Source: Bombus terrestris (lineage: Eukaryota > Arthropoda > Insecta > Hymenoptera > Apidae). From it: DNA of 64,000 nt. Positions within the stretch are counted from its first letter, which is position 1. Each line of letters begins with the position of its first letter. The stretch is from the NCBI RefSeq assembly GCF_910591885.1, contig NC_063269.1:4712001-4776000 (forward strand). The letters run 5' to 3'. Both the position numbers and the translations under genes were made by a program. This document shows, piece after piece, positions 48,516-62,112 of this stretch. A model generated the notes under the pieces. It made no database searches, had not been told where the DNA came from, and was given only the letters and a program-made list of their open reading frames with translations.

Positions 48516-51500
48516 TCTCTGTTCTCTCCCTTTCTTCCTACGTCTTTGCCCCTCATCTTTCTTTTACCCTTTCCCTTTCTCCGTTCGTTTCTCTGTTGGT
48601 TTCTCTGCTGATTTCTCTGCCGGTACCTCGGTGCGCGCAACCTTTGCAAGAGGGCCCGGCGGTTCTTTTTCTTCGTTCGGCCATCGACTTCGTATCATCG
48701 GTTTTTTGCACCGGGTGCACGGGGATGAAAGCGGGGACATATTCGTAGCCGATGTCGTCTCGGATCGCCTGGCATTTTTGTCAAACCTTACCGCGCCCGG
48801 TCAATTAGAACATTCCTCGACCGGGGTAATTCAATTTGCATGTTGCTGCACAAGGCGAGTCCGTAGTGAAGTTTCCAGGGGAAAAATTAACAGGGCCATC
48901 GGCCTTTAACTTTCACCCGCTGTCTTCCGTTGATTCGAAAACTTGGTGGTCAACGATGACGTTCCGATAGTTCGTTCACGATCGCCTCGTTGACGAATTT
49001 CATTAGCGCGGTCGCCCTATGTACACACCAGGAACCGAGGCGTTTCAAGGCGAAAGAAAAAAGAACGAAGCGGGTCGTGGATTCGATCGTTGGTAGGAAC
49101 GCGCGCCTGAGCGTGAGTATTATTCAATTTCCTTCGTTAGGATCGCGATGTTAACGGACCTAATTACCGATATTAAACTTACCTTTGGTAACTCGTATTC
49201 GTAATACAGTGTTATTAACACGAGTGCCGTGTTAATTACGAACGTACCGTATCTGTTTAAGAAACGACTAACGATATGAAAACAATTAACGTTAAGTAAT
49301 ACGGCCAAGTAAATTAGCCTGGGTCGCGAGCCAGCCGTCTCACGATAGTTTCAACGGACGGTCCTTCGCGCTATCGGTATTATGCTCTCGATTTGAAATT
49401 CTTTTTCCCACTTATCATCGATCACGATCTACTTAAACCCCTTAAATCTTCGAAGGAGAGCGTGCCACGACCGGCTCGTTAATCGAAACTTTCCACTTCC
49501 ATTCGTCCTACGTGAAATATCGTTTGTATCTAATATTAGAAAGTTGGAACGGATAATAATAGCATCGAGTAATAGCCGGCGTGCCCCGATAGAGTCGTCG
49601 AATAAAAAGGATCGTCTCGGGCAGCGGGGATCGTTGACAATGGGTCGCCATCGAGTCGAAAAGTTGCGATTTCAACGGGAATACGATAATCCTCGGGCGA
49701 CAAAACGAGGGAAACACGGATAAATAAAGTAAGTAGCACGCCGTTTGATTTAAGAAAGTGGCTTTAACGTGATCTTGATGTATGGGCGCGCGAGCCACGG
49801 AACGGCAAACCCACACACGTTCGCGCGCCAATGGGTGGGTCCAGAGAGCTCGTGCGAAATGTAGGCGTAATGTTTCCTTCGTCCTTTTTTCTTTTTCCTT
49901 TTATTTCGTTTTCTTCTTCCTCCTTCTCTTGCCACGTTAGATAAATATATCTGGAGTAAAGCGTGAGCTCGCTGGCGCGCGTAGCATACCGGTCGTGTAC
50001 GGCCGAGTGAACGCGCGCGAACGGGCCCAGAGAATTTAATAATAGTCGATGATAATTATGTCGGTGTCCGATTAATAGCGCTCGTTTAGCCGCGATAAAC
50101 CGTCAATTAACTACGCCGACGTTTTCGTCCTTTCTGAAATATGGCCGCGTAATAACGTATATAGCGATACCAACGGTTAAATCGTTATTGCCGTATTAAG
50201 GATTTGGAACGGCGAACTGCGAGCCACTTTTTCGACCCTCTGTATTTAATATTTCATCGATGATCGTTCGAATTCCGTTCGACTTCCGCAAACGCGGTCC
50301 AAACCTCTCTACAAAGTAAATCGCTATCCGTATATCGTACGCGGAACGTGTGACCATTCACAATCGACTATCTCGCCATCTTCGCCAGATAGCGTATCGT
50401 TGAAATTAATTCGCACAAAGGTGAGATGAAGGTCGCGATTAGCTTCGCTGTCCCTTCTATTGCGAATCGTACGATTAGTTTATCGATACCAACCGGCCGA
50501 CTGGTGGAAAAATGTTGGTTGATAAAGATTCGATGATGCTCTGAAGAAAAGGAAAATGCAAAAAAAAAAGAAAATGTCTTTGAAAGAGCTTCCTCGATAT
50601 TCTTCGTAGCTATCTACGTAACAAAACGGCTACTCGCAAACGAAAGTAGTCTCCTGGAACTTTCATTCTTCTTTCCGCGTAATCCCCATGCAAGTACGTC
50701 GTTTATGCATTTCAACGATCCCATTTCTTCTTCTTTTCTTTTTCTTTTCTCGCCATTTGACGACAGCGAATCGTTCCAACCATCTTACAACGTGTTATTA
50801 TCAAATGCACTTATCCAATGCCTGGCGATCGTGATTTCCGTATCTGTCCTCCCGTTGCTCGATATAGTTTATGCCACTAAACGCGAAACCGTACTCTCTA
50901 CTTACGAATTAATTTTCCATTCGTCGTTTCTGCCGTCTGTCACGGAGAAATTGTCGTGACACGATACGCTATCCATTTAAGTCACAGCAGAGAATTTTTA
51001 ACCCCGTGGAACGATCTACGGGAAAGCTGCTCCAAAGGGGAAAGGTCTACGTTAATACCCTGCTCGCTCATCATCATTATTTTCTCTGTTTTTTCTGCTT
51101 TTTTTTTGCTCGCCTCGACGTTGCGCCTGTACCGTTGCAGTAACAAAGTCTAGCCGGTAGCCTTGCAAAAAAAAGGTCCGCTACATGAAAACCGCCGATC
51201 GAGCGATGCCTCGCTGTGCATTCTGTGGTTAACAACGGTATCCCGCGACCATTTCACGATGTTTCCCCTCCCATTAGGTTTCACAGGGAAATAATCAACC
51301 CCGAACCGGTGAGCTTTACGTAACGCGAATTCCCGTGAACTTTGTCACGACCGAAACGAGGACCGTCGATTCGTTTTATTGTTTCTATATTTTTCTATAG
51401 ATTTAATATATATTCCTTTTTCTTCTTTTTTCTTTTTTGTTCTCTTTTTGCGACGCGTTAACCGTAAGTTATTGAAATTAAAAGCTCGCACCATTAAGAG

Positions 51501-52404
51501 GCGCGGAGCTGCGAAAGGAGCAGAGAAAATGATTTACAAGGGTGCATTTATAAAGTTCGTCGCGTTCATTCGTCGGCCGGTGGATCTTCACGGGGCACGA
51601 AATAAAGGAAATCGGGATGGCACCTTTAATGCTACGCTAATCTTCTACTTGCTCATCATCATCATCTTCGTTCTCGCTTCGTTGCTGTTGTCCGTCCCCT
51701 CGTAATCACAATCGTCATCCTGTTCATTTTTCAACGTCTTCTTTAGAAGGCGTAGCGCGAAGAAGAATCGGAACGAAACGACGCGGACGGAGAAATCAAA
51801 TCTGTGGGCGTGAGGAATTGCGAACACGAAAGCTCTAAAATCGTTTCTCTGTAGCGAGTCTCGCTCACCTTCGCTCGCAAAATTCATGCCCATCGGTTTC
51901 TCTCTTCTCTCTACTAGGCTCCGTATCGTGCGTACTCTCGTTGCGAAGAGATTCTTCAGACGGAACGTGACGCGGAAACGACGAACGAACGGACGTCTGT
52001 CGTTGATCGAATTACAAGAGCGAAAATCCGTGGCCGCGAGATAAGGAAATTAGCCGCGGAAAAAGTAAGAACGAAGAGAAAGAGGAGAAGTGGTAACGGG
52101 GTAGGAGAAAAATGAATCGTAACAGAAACGAGACAATTTAAAGGCGGACGGTGGCCGGTGTACGGAGGAGGAGAAAGGAAGGTAAAGAGAAAGAGAAAAG
52201 GAATGGCAGCGTTACTTAACGAGGGAGATTTAAGCTTCGTTCCGCCCGCGCGCGCATTCCTACCACGCCGAACGATATTTCAAAAGATATGATACTGGAT
52301 GAACTTGCACATTTGAACGAAAGTCGGCATATCGATCTCGGTCGTACGCGCAGAGAGCGAGAGAAAGAATTACCTAAAGTTGCCGAGGACGGGCTGTAGA
52401 TCGA

Positions 52405-52495
52405 TTAAAAAAAAAAATGAGAAAAAGGAAAGAAGAAAAAAGAGACGAAGAAGAAGAAGAAGGAGAAGAAAAAGAAGAGAGGAAGCGAAGCGTGA
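52405..52495. repeat. A- and GAA-rich polypurine tract
   Basis: Nearly pure purine on the plus strand, including an A run and GAAGAAGAAGAAG units, in the dachsous intron. Confidence 0.85.
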
Positions 52496-55400
52496 CGCGG
52501 AGGTCGTACAGCATTTTATCTTTCCTCGCTATCGATATAGACGTTAAAGATTCGAACGTGGCTCTTTTAGCGTCGATATATTTTCTCTAGATATACGCGT
52601 CGGTAAGATTCTGCGGCGAAGATGCAACAATATTGCTGTGCGCGTCGCAGTGAGCAGACCAAACGCACAACAGAACCACCATTGAAATATTATTCTTGTT
52701 AGTCTTCTGAAAATGTCACCGTAGAATACGCGCAGCAGGAACCTATGCCGGTCTCGAGATTCGTCTATTGAAATCACCGGTCGCACAAAAAGGACGAAAT
52801 TCCAGAACCGCATACCGTTTATCCCATGGATGATCGTCCCGTGCCCCGTGGGGATATCTTCTCGATCTCTGCGTTCCGTTCTGTCTTTCTCTGCCTCTCC
52901 GTCATCTTCGATTCTCGCTCTGTTCCACCAGCATAGTCGAATCCTTTAAAGGACTTATACACTTCTGCTGCCACTCGTTCACCGTCCGCCGTTTGTCGTT
53001 CGCCTACCCAATGCAGGGCCACTGGGCGCGCGCATTGTTGTTCCTCCTAATCTTTACCTGCTTTTCCAATGTCCTGGACATTTGACACGAGCACTCGAAA
53101 ACCAGGTATTCTCGCCATATAATTTCACTGGTATCCTTTGCATGAAACCTACCTTCTCCTACCTCCACCCCATTCACTCTCCTCTCTCTTTATCTCTTTC
53201 TCTCTCTTTGTCTTTCTTCACGCTTTATGGATTTTGATCACCGATCTCGGATTTATCTACCTTAGGGCTTAATGAGCCTCTTTTGTCCCTTCGTTTACTT
53301 TGTCTCCTATCGATGTCCGTGGCTTGGCTCGATGTTTCCTTTAATTCTTACCTTTTTTTCTTGTTTTTGTTTCTTGTTTGTTTTCTTTCTTACCTCCATA
53401 CGGACGTACCTCGTTCGTTACACTCGAGTTACATGGTTGTTAAGTTGGTAAACGTTGGACGCTGGGCCGACGAAAACGGACTTTAACGACGATTCTAGGC
53501 GAGTATTTGCAAATAAGCGTGGAAAGACGAGCCGATGCGGAGAGAATCGATCAATTTGTGGATACGCGTTACAAATTAATACTCGTTACTATGATCGACG
53601 TTTTTACGAGGCGGCAGCATCTTTTTACCCGACGTATTTACGTGTGTAACTGCTTCAATTTAAAGCGATCGACGAAAAGCGACGGCAAGAAAACGGCAAA
53701 AAGCCAGATCCACGGAAGATTATGGGCATTATTCAATTATGACATCATTAAGGGCTTGTTGCGCTTTCGAGACGTTTCACCGTCTGCCCTCTTCTGTTCT
53801 TTCATCACTCGTAAACGCGTCCAGAAATAACGCGTTCCACAATATGTCCGTCCCATTGGCCCCTCTGCTTGCATCGAAAATGCCGCTCGAAATTCGACGG
53901 AAATTTTTAAACGATACTCAACGCGAAATTTATACCGAAACGTAACGTAAAGTAGAAGCGTAAGTGGCAAATGAAGTTATCTAAATGTTCCGCGTATAAA
54001 CACTTTTAATGCTGTGCGAACGTTTCGCGGAACAAAGTTGCGAAAAAAGAAATTAACCCTTTCGGGACATTTCCTCCGTTTTTATTGCCATATTCACCGC
54101 GATAAGGGAATATTGGCCTTTGCGTTTAGTGGTCGTTCGGTATCCTTCGAATTCCATATTTTTCCGACGTTTCTCGATCGTCGTTTCGGTCTTCGAGATC
54201 GAACAACGATATTTCAACTTAATCGTTCAACCTCGATATCAGATATTTTCTATAAAGCAAGAGGCTACGATTAAAAAAGATTTATCGACGTTCGCGTGCG
54301 AAAGTATAAATCGTCGATGGAATTCGAGGGAAAACGGAGAAGCGGAGAACAAGGGAAGAACGATTCCACGAACGCTATCTTTTCATAATCGGTTGACCTT
54401 CGCATAGTGATCATTCCTGGGAACTATGTCCCCGGTAAAATACTACTTGGTTGGTCCTCTGGTTTTTATCTCGCGGTTCAGAAGCGCGCGCTCGCTAATG
54501 ACCGTCAGATACGATTCCAGCGTTTTCGGCCCGACTCACGCTCTTACCCACGACGACTAACCACTCGGTGGAACCTGTACCGCTGTTGCTGCCACCGGTG
54601 CTTCTACTTTGCTTCTACTTCTGCCGTATCGAGTTCGGTCTGCGTTCCACTCGATCGTCCGCGTGCTTGTTCGCCCCATCACCATCTTCCGTTTCTTTCT
54701 TTTTTTATAATTTTTTTCTTCTTCTTTTCTTCTTCTTCCGAGTTTCCACGTTCCTATAAAACACAAGCGGAAAAACACGTTCGTGTTTATCGTAAGATCG
54801 AACGTCCATTAACCGACTCTCACCATCGATGCAGCCCCTTTTTGTACTTCTCACTTATCCTACAGCGCCGTCTTTTTATCGGTCTTCTTAAAAGTTCGAC
54901 GATCGGGACCCTGCCCCTTTCTCCTTCCATGTTTTAATTCGTTTGGTCGCAAACAACGCATTCTTTCAACGGTGTCGTCCGAAGATTCCCGTCGTCATCG
55001 TGACTCAGAAATCAGTCCGGCTAAACGTAAACACGTTACATCACGTTACAGGCTTGCCCATTATTCTGACGAATTTTTTGACCGGTTATAAAGGAGAACA
55101 AAACGAGCATTTACAGACACGCGTTCGTCGGTTGGTCTTCGATTATTCACCGGCTCGACGAAAAAGTTGACTGGAAGCTCGCGGAGACGACCGTCGTTGG
55201 AACCTGGCGCGGACGATCATTTCAACCCGATTTCGTCGCACAGCTGCTATTTGTTTATCGCTCGTAAACCTTCTTTCTCATCCCTGTTCGCGTAATTACA
55301 TCGAATGGCGACTGAAATATCGATCAGATATTTTCGCTTACGTAATAATAAATTATACGCGAGTAGGGTCCACGTGTCGCGAATCTTCGCAGTCAAGCGA

Positions 55401-56429
55401 GACGAAGCAAACGTAAACGTTTCGTTTTCTCGTCGTTTCGACTAAATAAGCCGCGTGACTTCGCCCGCAGAGGAAAATACGACGACACGGTGTATATTCT
55501 TATCGAAAGTTATAGGCGATGAGTGGAATAAATCGATCGAAAAGGCTTGGCAGGCTAGTTTTGGTGGCTGGGCCTTTCCGTTTAAAAGGAGCAGGTAGTG
55601 AAAAGGTTGAACGTCTGTCTCGAGTGGCCTGCAGGAACACGCGTCGCCTAAACGTAAAATCGAATGATGCATAGCATCGGTAGATTTGGTCTCCCGTGGC
55701 CCGCCGTGAAGCTTCTCCTTGAGATTACCGCGCTTGATTTACATTTATTTAGGTCCCCTAGACAAACACTCGAACAAGGAACACGAATCTCTACACGTCT
55801 ACCGGACTCCCAAGCAATTTCATCTGTCAAACCCCTTCGTATCGCGACGTTCTTTCTTCTCTTTCCGCTTTCTTCGAATACTACGAATCGTCGATTAATC
55901 ATCTGGTCGACTACCACCATGTTTGCCTTGTGTTTTCGGTAAATCAATATCGCGTACGAGTTTGAAAACACCCGATCGGCCACGATAGTCGTGCGGTTTA
56001 CTTTGTACGGATATTAATGGCGAACGAAACACGTTGGGATCCGTCTTGTTGCTTAACGACCAGGCAATTGTACAAAATAATTAAGCAACAGATTAATCGA
56101 GATAATTACCGCGAAACGGAGCCCCGTATGTTAATAGAAGGTTAATTAAGCGCGCACAATTATGCCGCGAGAGATTTTCTGAAGATTCGAGAGCCGATAA
56201 TCGGGCATTCGCTTTCGTTGCTCGTATCATCCTACCTAAGAGAGCTAACAGTCATCTGTCCGTCGATTTATTCGGTGCACGGAGACGTCAGCGTGAATTA
56301 GCGTTAGCGAGGCTACGGGAGAAAGGAGAAAGAAAGACGCGCGCGCGCGCCTTCTCTTCGTTTGCTTCTGCGCCTCGCGTATGTGTACGATACGTATCAG
56401 GAATGTAACTATTCGACCGATAGAAAGGA

Positions 56430-57640
56430 CGAAGAAGAGAACCGATGAGAGAGATAGAGGAAGAGGGAGAAGGGGAGGGAAGGATGGGTGCGAGGTAGCG
56501 GGCAAAAGAAGAAGGAACGAGCGTAGGGGAAGAAAGAAGGGAAGGAAGGCTTAAGCGCAAAGGAAATCCGATTTTTCCTGACGATCGGCCGGTACTGGGT
56601 TTCTGTTCGATCGGAGGCAACGTTCGTTGGAATTAAAAGAGAACGGCGAGAGAAGATCGTGAGAAGAGGAAGACGCCGATGGTGAAGCACCGAGACAGTA
56701 TAAAAGAAGAAGAATGTTTCGAGAAGAAAGATGACGAAAGGAAGGGGGAGGAAAAGGGAAGGAGTAGTAGCGAGGCTAACAAAAAGTGCAAAGACAGGCA
56801 AAGAGACGCGTTAACCCCGAGAGTTTAGATTCTTCGGAGGACTCTCCGGAGGAGTCTCGTTTGTCTCCTTCGTTGGAGCCTCTTCTTCTTCAGCGGGGTC
56901 GAGCCTCTTCTCTTCTCTTCTTTCTCCTTCCTAGGTCAGAGTCGCGCGTTATCCTCCTTCGTCCTCCTCTTACTACCATGCAGGCTGCTACGTCTACGGT
57001 ATTAGTCTACCTTGCACGCAGAATACTACTCTCTCCTTTTGCCGGTCGTCGCTGTCGTCAGCCTCCTCGTCGTCCTCGTCGTTCTCTCGTCCTTGTCGTC
57101 GTCGTCGTTGTTCGTCGTCGTCGTCGTCGTCGTCGTCGTCATCGCCGCCGCTGTCGCTACGCTTATCCTTCTCTTCTCGCTCCTTTCTACACGCTTACTC
57201 ACTGTTATTCTCCATCTTACACGCTCCGCGGTCTCTTCCTGCTCGTCCTTTTCATCTCGTCCACTCTCTCGTCTCTCGTCCTCCTGCAGTCTCCTCTCTT
57301 TCTTCGTTTTACACGCTGCCGCGCTCCCTTCCTCGTACACCGGCAACGATGCTCTTACTCACTTCTTACATTCTTCCTCACGCATTCTTACCATCTCCTT
57401 CTGCTACCCTCACACTTTCCCTTCCCTCTCTCTTTCTTTTCCACACTCTCTTACACTCTGCTCGTCCCTCCCTCTTGGCGCTTCTTTCTCCGTTTCCTCG
57501 CTGGTTTGTTTGCTCTCTCTCCTTGTATTTTCTCTTCTCCCTACCTTTCACCTCTCTTCCTCCGCTTCTTCGTCGCTGTCGTCTTGCTCCTCTTCTTCGG
57601 CGCCTCTTCTTCCTCTCGTTTCGTACCTACGTAGAGCGTC
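56430..57640. repeat. Adjacent purine-rich then pyrimidine-rich domains with a (CGT)n core
   Basis: The plus strand is purine-rich from about 56430 to 56790 and switches to strongly pyrimidine-rich from about 56860 to 57640. A (TCG)n/(CGT)n microsatellite sits at about 57066-57142. The skew explains the overlapping long frames on both strands. Confidence 0.8.
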
Positions 57641-58937
57641 GTCCGTCTCTGCTGCGTGCGAATCGCGCGCTCGCTCGCTCGTTCCTTCGTTCAGGGCTCT
57701 TTCATTCCATAGACATATATCCATCCCCACTTGGCCAGCTCGCAGAGTGGTCACGTTGGCTCGTTCCCTCGGCAAGGCTGCTCTTTCTCTCGCGCGGTGG
57801 CCAACGGGTCCTTATCTTATGCAGAAAGGTGGTGCGGAACCCACCGGACCCCTTTGCAAGGCCCCGCATGACATTAATTTTGAAATATTATTTGGGCCCC
57901 CCTCCCGTGCCGCCGCGCGTGACGGCCTCTCTTTTCTCTTCAGATCTCTGTCCCTCTTTCTCTTACGAAAGCCTGCCCTCCCCCCCTTGCTGCGAGCCAC
58001 GGCAATTCGAGCCTCTTCTCGTATACCTCGAAGCTTTTCAAACGCTTCGGCCGTACGAAAATTCGAGTAAAAATGTGCGCGATCCACGAGCAGAGTTTGC
58101 AGGTTCGAGGAACTTTGCGGCGTTTGGATTATCGCGAAATCGTACGCGATGCCCGCAGTGTTACCGTGACACGATTTTCTCGGAAATCGGCGTCGACTCA
58201 TCTCGAAACCACCTTTGGATTCGATTCCACCGAATAGGAAGGCGTCTCGTCTCGACTACGTCCCAGCGACTCGATGGAGGAACGTCGCGCCCGAAATTTC
58301 CGGGGCATCGATGTCCCCGATGCGACGGTAGGATAACCGGTGGCTTAGAGGAAAAGACACGGAATTTCGCGGCTGAGAGAACGCGCGAAGATGGATATTC
58401 GAATCGCATTGTATTCAAATGAGGCTGTTCGCCCGCGACTGCACCGTACGTCACAATCGTACGTACGATTTCGGCCAGAGCCTATGAAAATTTATCGGTT
58501 ACCACCCAAGATGCTCGTCCGAGAGTGGTATAACCGTAATCCACGGTGATAGAGAAAGATCTCGATGCGAGAGAGGTCGGCGTTCGTTTACCATCGACCG
58601 AGATGGAAAACGAAGAGAGAGAAGGAGAAAGATCCAGAGTGTCTGAATCATCTGTACGGCGGCGAGTTTAATTCGCTGTCGCGGAAGAATTACATTGGAT
58701 TTACGAATGCATCACGCCGCGAGGGAATTATGAAAAATATCCGTGGAATGCGTGTCGTCGTTGGTTCGGTCGTTCGCCGCGTACATAACGATTCTCTCTG
58801 TTGGTACGCGCGTACGTACACACCGCGAGCAATTGTCACGGGATGCTTCCAATCGTGGATAGGGCGCGCGCGTAAAGATAACGACGGACACAATCAGCGG
58901 TCCAGACACACGGAGCCGCAACATTTTAAGCCTGCCG

Positions 58938-58991
58938 GACAACCGAATACTCTTCCAGAAATTCGTTAAAACCAGATAACGCTGAGCTACG
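58938..58991. repeat. 54-bp dispersed repeat, copy A
   Basis: Matches the segment 60102-60155 at most positions and without gaps: it starts GACAACC, continues with CTCTTCCAGA, TCGTTAAAA and AGATAACGC, and ends TACG. Several differences are transitions. Both copies lie in the dachsous intron, about 1.16 kb apart in the same orientation. Confidence 0.7.
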
Positions 58992-59504
58992 GTAATCTGT
59001 GGGACCGGGTCGTCGTGTTTTTACGTTGCCGTCGATGCGTATAATAACGCAGTTAACGAAATTCAGCCTCGTCTCTCGGCTTTAATTTATCCTTAATTTA
59101 GTCGTAATTTTCCTTCCATTTACCACCCTCTCGTTTCGACGAATAAAATAGATTCGAATCTCTTTCGCGGTGAAATATTAATCGCGCCAGTGGTAAGATA
59201 ATCCTAGTCACTGTGGCTAATAGATAATCGTGGTTAAAAAAAAAAAGAAGAAGAAGACAAGAGAGAAAGAAAGGGAAGGAAAAGTAGGATGTTCGGTCGA
59301 TCTGATCCTTTGTTGCATCCTTCTCTACTCGGCTACCAGTACGTGGGTTCAACGATTCGAAAACACGATCGTGCTTCCTGCACGAGCACCGGCATGAAAA
59401 ATAATGCGGAATAGACAGATAGAATAACCAGACCGAGAGATTTTCTAATAGGATGGCTTGGAAGGGCGTCGAGTATATCGTTTCCTCGTCGACTCGGCTC
59501 CAAG

Positions 59505-59540
<36 letters not shown>
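59505..59540. repeat. (GGCT)n tetranucleotide microsatellite
   Basis: Seven or so consecutive GGCT units with a terminal variant, in the dachsous intron. Confidence 0.95.
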
Positions 59541-59965
59541 AATAGGGGGTGTAGAAATTGCGGAGGGAATCGGCTCGCTTAATTTCCAGCAAATGGACCA
59601 TTGTATTGAAATATTCGAAAACGTTTCGTGGAAGTTCGCCCGTTCTCCCCGGCTCGCTTCCCGAACGTATAATTCTCCGGCAGTACCGTACGCCAGCTTG
59701 TAACTTCTCCGGAAGGAATCGACCTCCCAACGATATCTAACGAGCTATCTTTGGCAAATTAAGCGACACCCGACCGGCGAACCGAGAGACACACGGTGGC
59801 TGGCACTGCCGGTGCTGGTCGAACGGAACCGGCCACGGTTACACGCGCGATTCTACCGAGCAAGCGTAATCACCCGTTATTTATGAATCCCGCGATGCGT
59901 ACATAGAAACGCGTGGCAAGCTTTTAGCTATGCGAACCGATCCACCGGTCGCTAGTTCTCGCTAA

Positions 59966-60020
59966 CTCTCTTTATCTCTCTGTCTCTCTCCTTTCTCTCT
60001 CTCTCTCTCTCTCTCACTCT
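59966..60020. repeat. (CT)n microsatellite
   Basis: CTCT-rich stretch with an uninterrupted core near 59993-60015, in the dachsous intron. A broader pyrimidine-rich region follows at about 60350-60640. Confidence 0.9.
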
Positions 60021-60101
60021 CGATGTCGATATCGAGGGAAGAGAACGAAACGAAGAGAAAGAAAAGGGAGGCGCGAGGACTCGCATCTCGAGCCCTCGAG
60101 A

Positions 60102-60155
60102 GACAACCAAACGCTCTTCCAGATTTTCGTTAAAAGAAGATAACGCCGGGGTACG
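60102..60155. repeat. 54-bp dispersed repeat, copy B
   Basis: Second copy of the element at 58938-58991, same orientation, ungapped, with the same anchor blocks GACAACC, CTCTTCCAGA, TCGTTAAAA and AGATAACGC. Confidence 0.7.
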
Positions 60156-62084
60156 AAACGGCAAGGTAACGTAATGTAAGGCACGCACGCACTCACACCG
60201 GCCCAATAATGTACACGTACGTGAGATCGAGGGCGTGGGGCCCCTGGGCTTCACTGCTGGCAGAAGGGGACTTATATACCGAGGCACAGCCGGCTTATCG
60301 GGCATACATCCTCGCTCGCAGATTAGCATAATGTCTGCTGCAATGCGTAGGTACTCTACCCCTCCCCCTCTCCCCCTCCTTCACTCTCTCTGTCTCTCTC
60401 TCTTTCTCTCTGCCCTCTTTCCCCCTCGACTCTTTGCTTCGTCCCCCTGTACCCCTTCTCTCTACTTCCCCTCTCACCCACCTCGCTACCTTCCTCCTGC
60501 TCTTCCTCTTCACTTCTGCCGCGTTTTACCCTTTTCTACTCTTTCGCTCCACTCTTCTCGTTGTTCCTTCCTTTTCGTCCTCCTGCTTTTCTCCTTCTTC
60601 CACTTTCGCTTCTTCCACTTCGCCAAGCATCTCGTCGTCCTCCTTCGCTCGGCTCTCGAGCCGAGCACCATCCTCGTCACCATCGCGACGGACTCGTTCC
60701 GCTACCCTTCGGTAGACACCCGAGGGAGCAACACGCCGATGATAAAATAATAAGGATAACAGTGACGATAACGACAACGATAATAGTAAGAGCGCTAACA
60801 ACGATCGTAACGCTAATTACGTTATCTATGAGCCGGTATCGACGTTTCACGCGTATCGATCAGCGCGTTGGAACGGCAGGAGCGGCGAGTTGGTGGTCGA
60901 AAATCTGAACGCGGCCAGACGACTTTTAGAAGGGGGAACCGTTACGCGTTTCTTTTTTCGTAGGAGACTCGCTGCAACACCGAGGACGTGAATTTTCTGG
61001 CTATCGCGTGGTCGGTTTTTGCTCGTTTCGGCGGATTTCTCGCGTGAAATCTGCTCGTCCCACGTGCGACCCCGCGCAAACGGACACCACGATCGAAACG
61101 CCGACACGACGCACGATAATTCGACGAAGCACGTTCCGCGTCTCGGATCGTGGAATTCCAGAGTTTTCATGTGGAAAGAGCCGCAGCCTATTGAGAGAGC
61201 GCGCACAGCAACAACAATACCTATCGTCCGGTGGTGTAGAACGCCAACGGGTTACAGGGTCCGGGAACCGAGTCGTGGGCCCAAGATGCGAGAGAGAACA
61301 GGGCCCAGCCTCGGCTGCCACTGCTATTATGGCCAATAATTCATTGAGTGACTGTCAGGCCCTCCGCCGACCAACCCAGAACTGCCGCACCCCTCGTGTG
61401 CATTGCGCATACGGGGTGCTACAGAAATACGGATTCGACCCGATAATAAATCGAGATCGCCTTAACGCGACCGTCCATAGAAAACGCTCTCCAACGAAAA
61501 CCGCGTGGGTGTGAATTTTGCCAGAGGGCGCGCTGGAGGGGGTCTGGTCGCGAAAGCGACCATGTGAAACGACAACTTCGGTGATCGGACGTCGCACAGC
61601 GGGTCGAGTCACGTTCCTACGGCCATATCGATGGAATGCTCCCGTTTCAACGTCGTTATACCCGAGGAGAACCGTCTCTTCCTCCGCGATATTTCCTCGA
61701 TCGCACAGCACCGAAGGAATCAACCGTTCGATACCATTTTCGGTTTCGAAGGTCGAACACGCTTATCGGCTTATGAACGCGAGTAAGGAAAAATGAACAG
61801 CTTTATCGATAGCGCGTGTCGCGTTCGCGAAATTGTCTCTGGACTTTGGCGGAAGAAGAAGGAACAGGCGTCGTAGTAGGCTGACGCGTACGCCGTTTCG
61901 ACTGAAATTAAACAAATACCAAAGAGGACGTCTTCCTCCGGCATCGACGTATCGCATACGCCGGTCGCGGAAAAATCAAATTCTCCGATCGGGAGAGGGA
62001 GGAAGAGAGACGCACCGCCGCAGGGGTAGGGGGAGATGAAGGTGGAGGAACACGGTGCAAAAGCGTTTCGAGAGGGGAACAAGA

Positions 62085-62112
62085 GAGGAGAGAGAGAGAG
62101 AGAGAGAGAGAA
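62085..62112. repeat. (GA)n microsatellite
   Basis: Uninterrupted GAGAGA run in the dachsous intron. Confidence 0.95.

Noticed and set aside
57012..58422. Open frames of more than 350 aa in the dachsous intron as a possible nested gene
   Set aside because: They are Ser/Leu/Arg-rich translations of pyrimidine-rich DNA and a (CGT)n repeat; several frames are open at once, as expected for skewed sequence.
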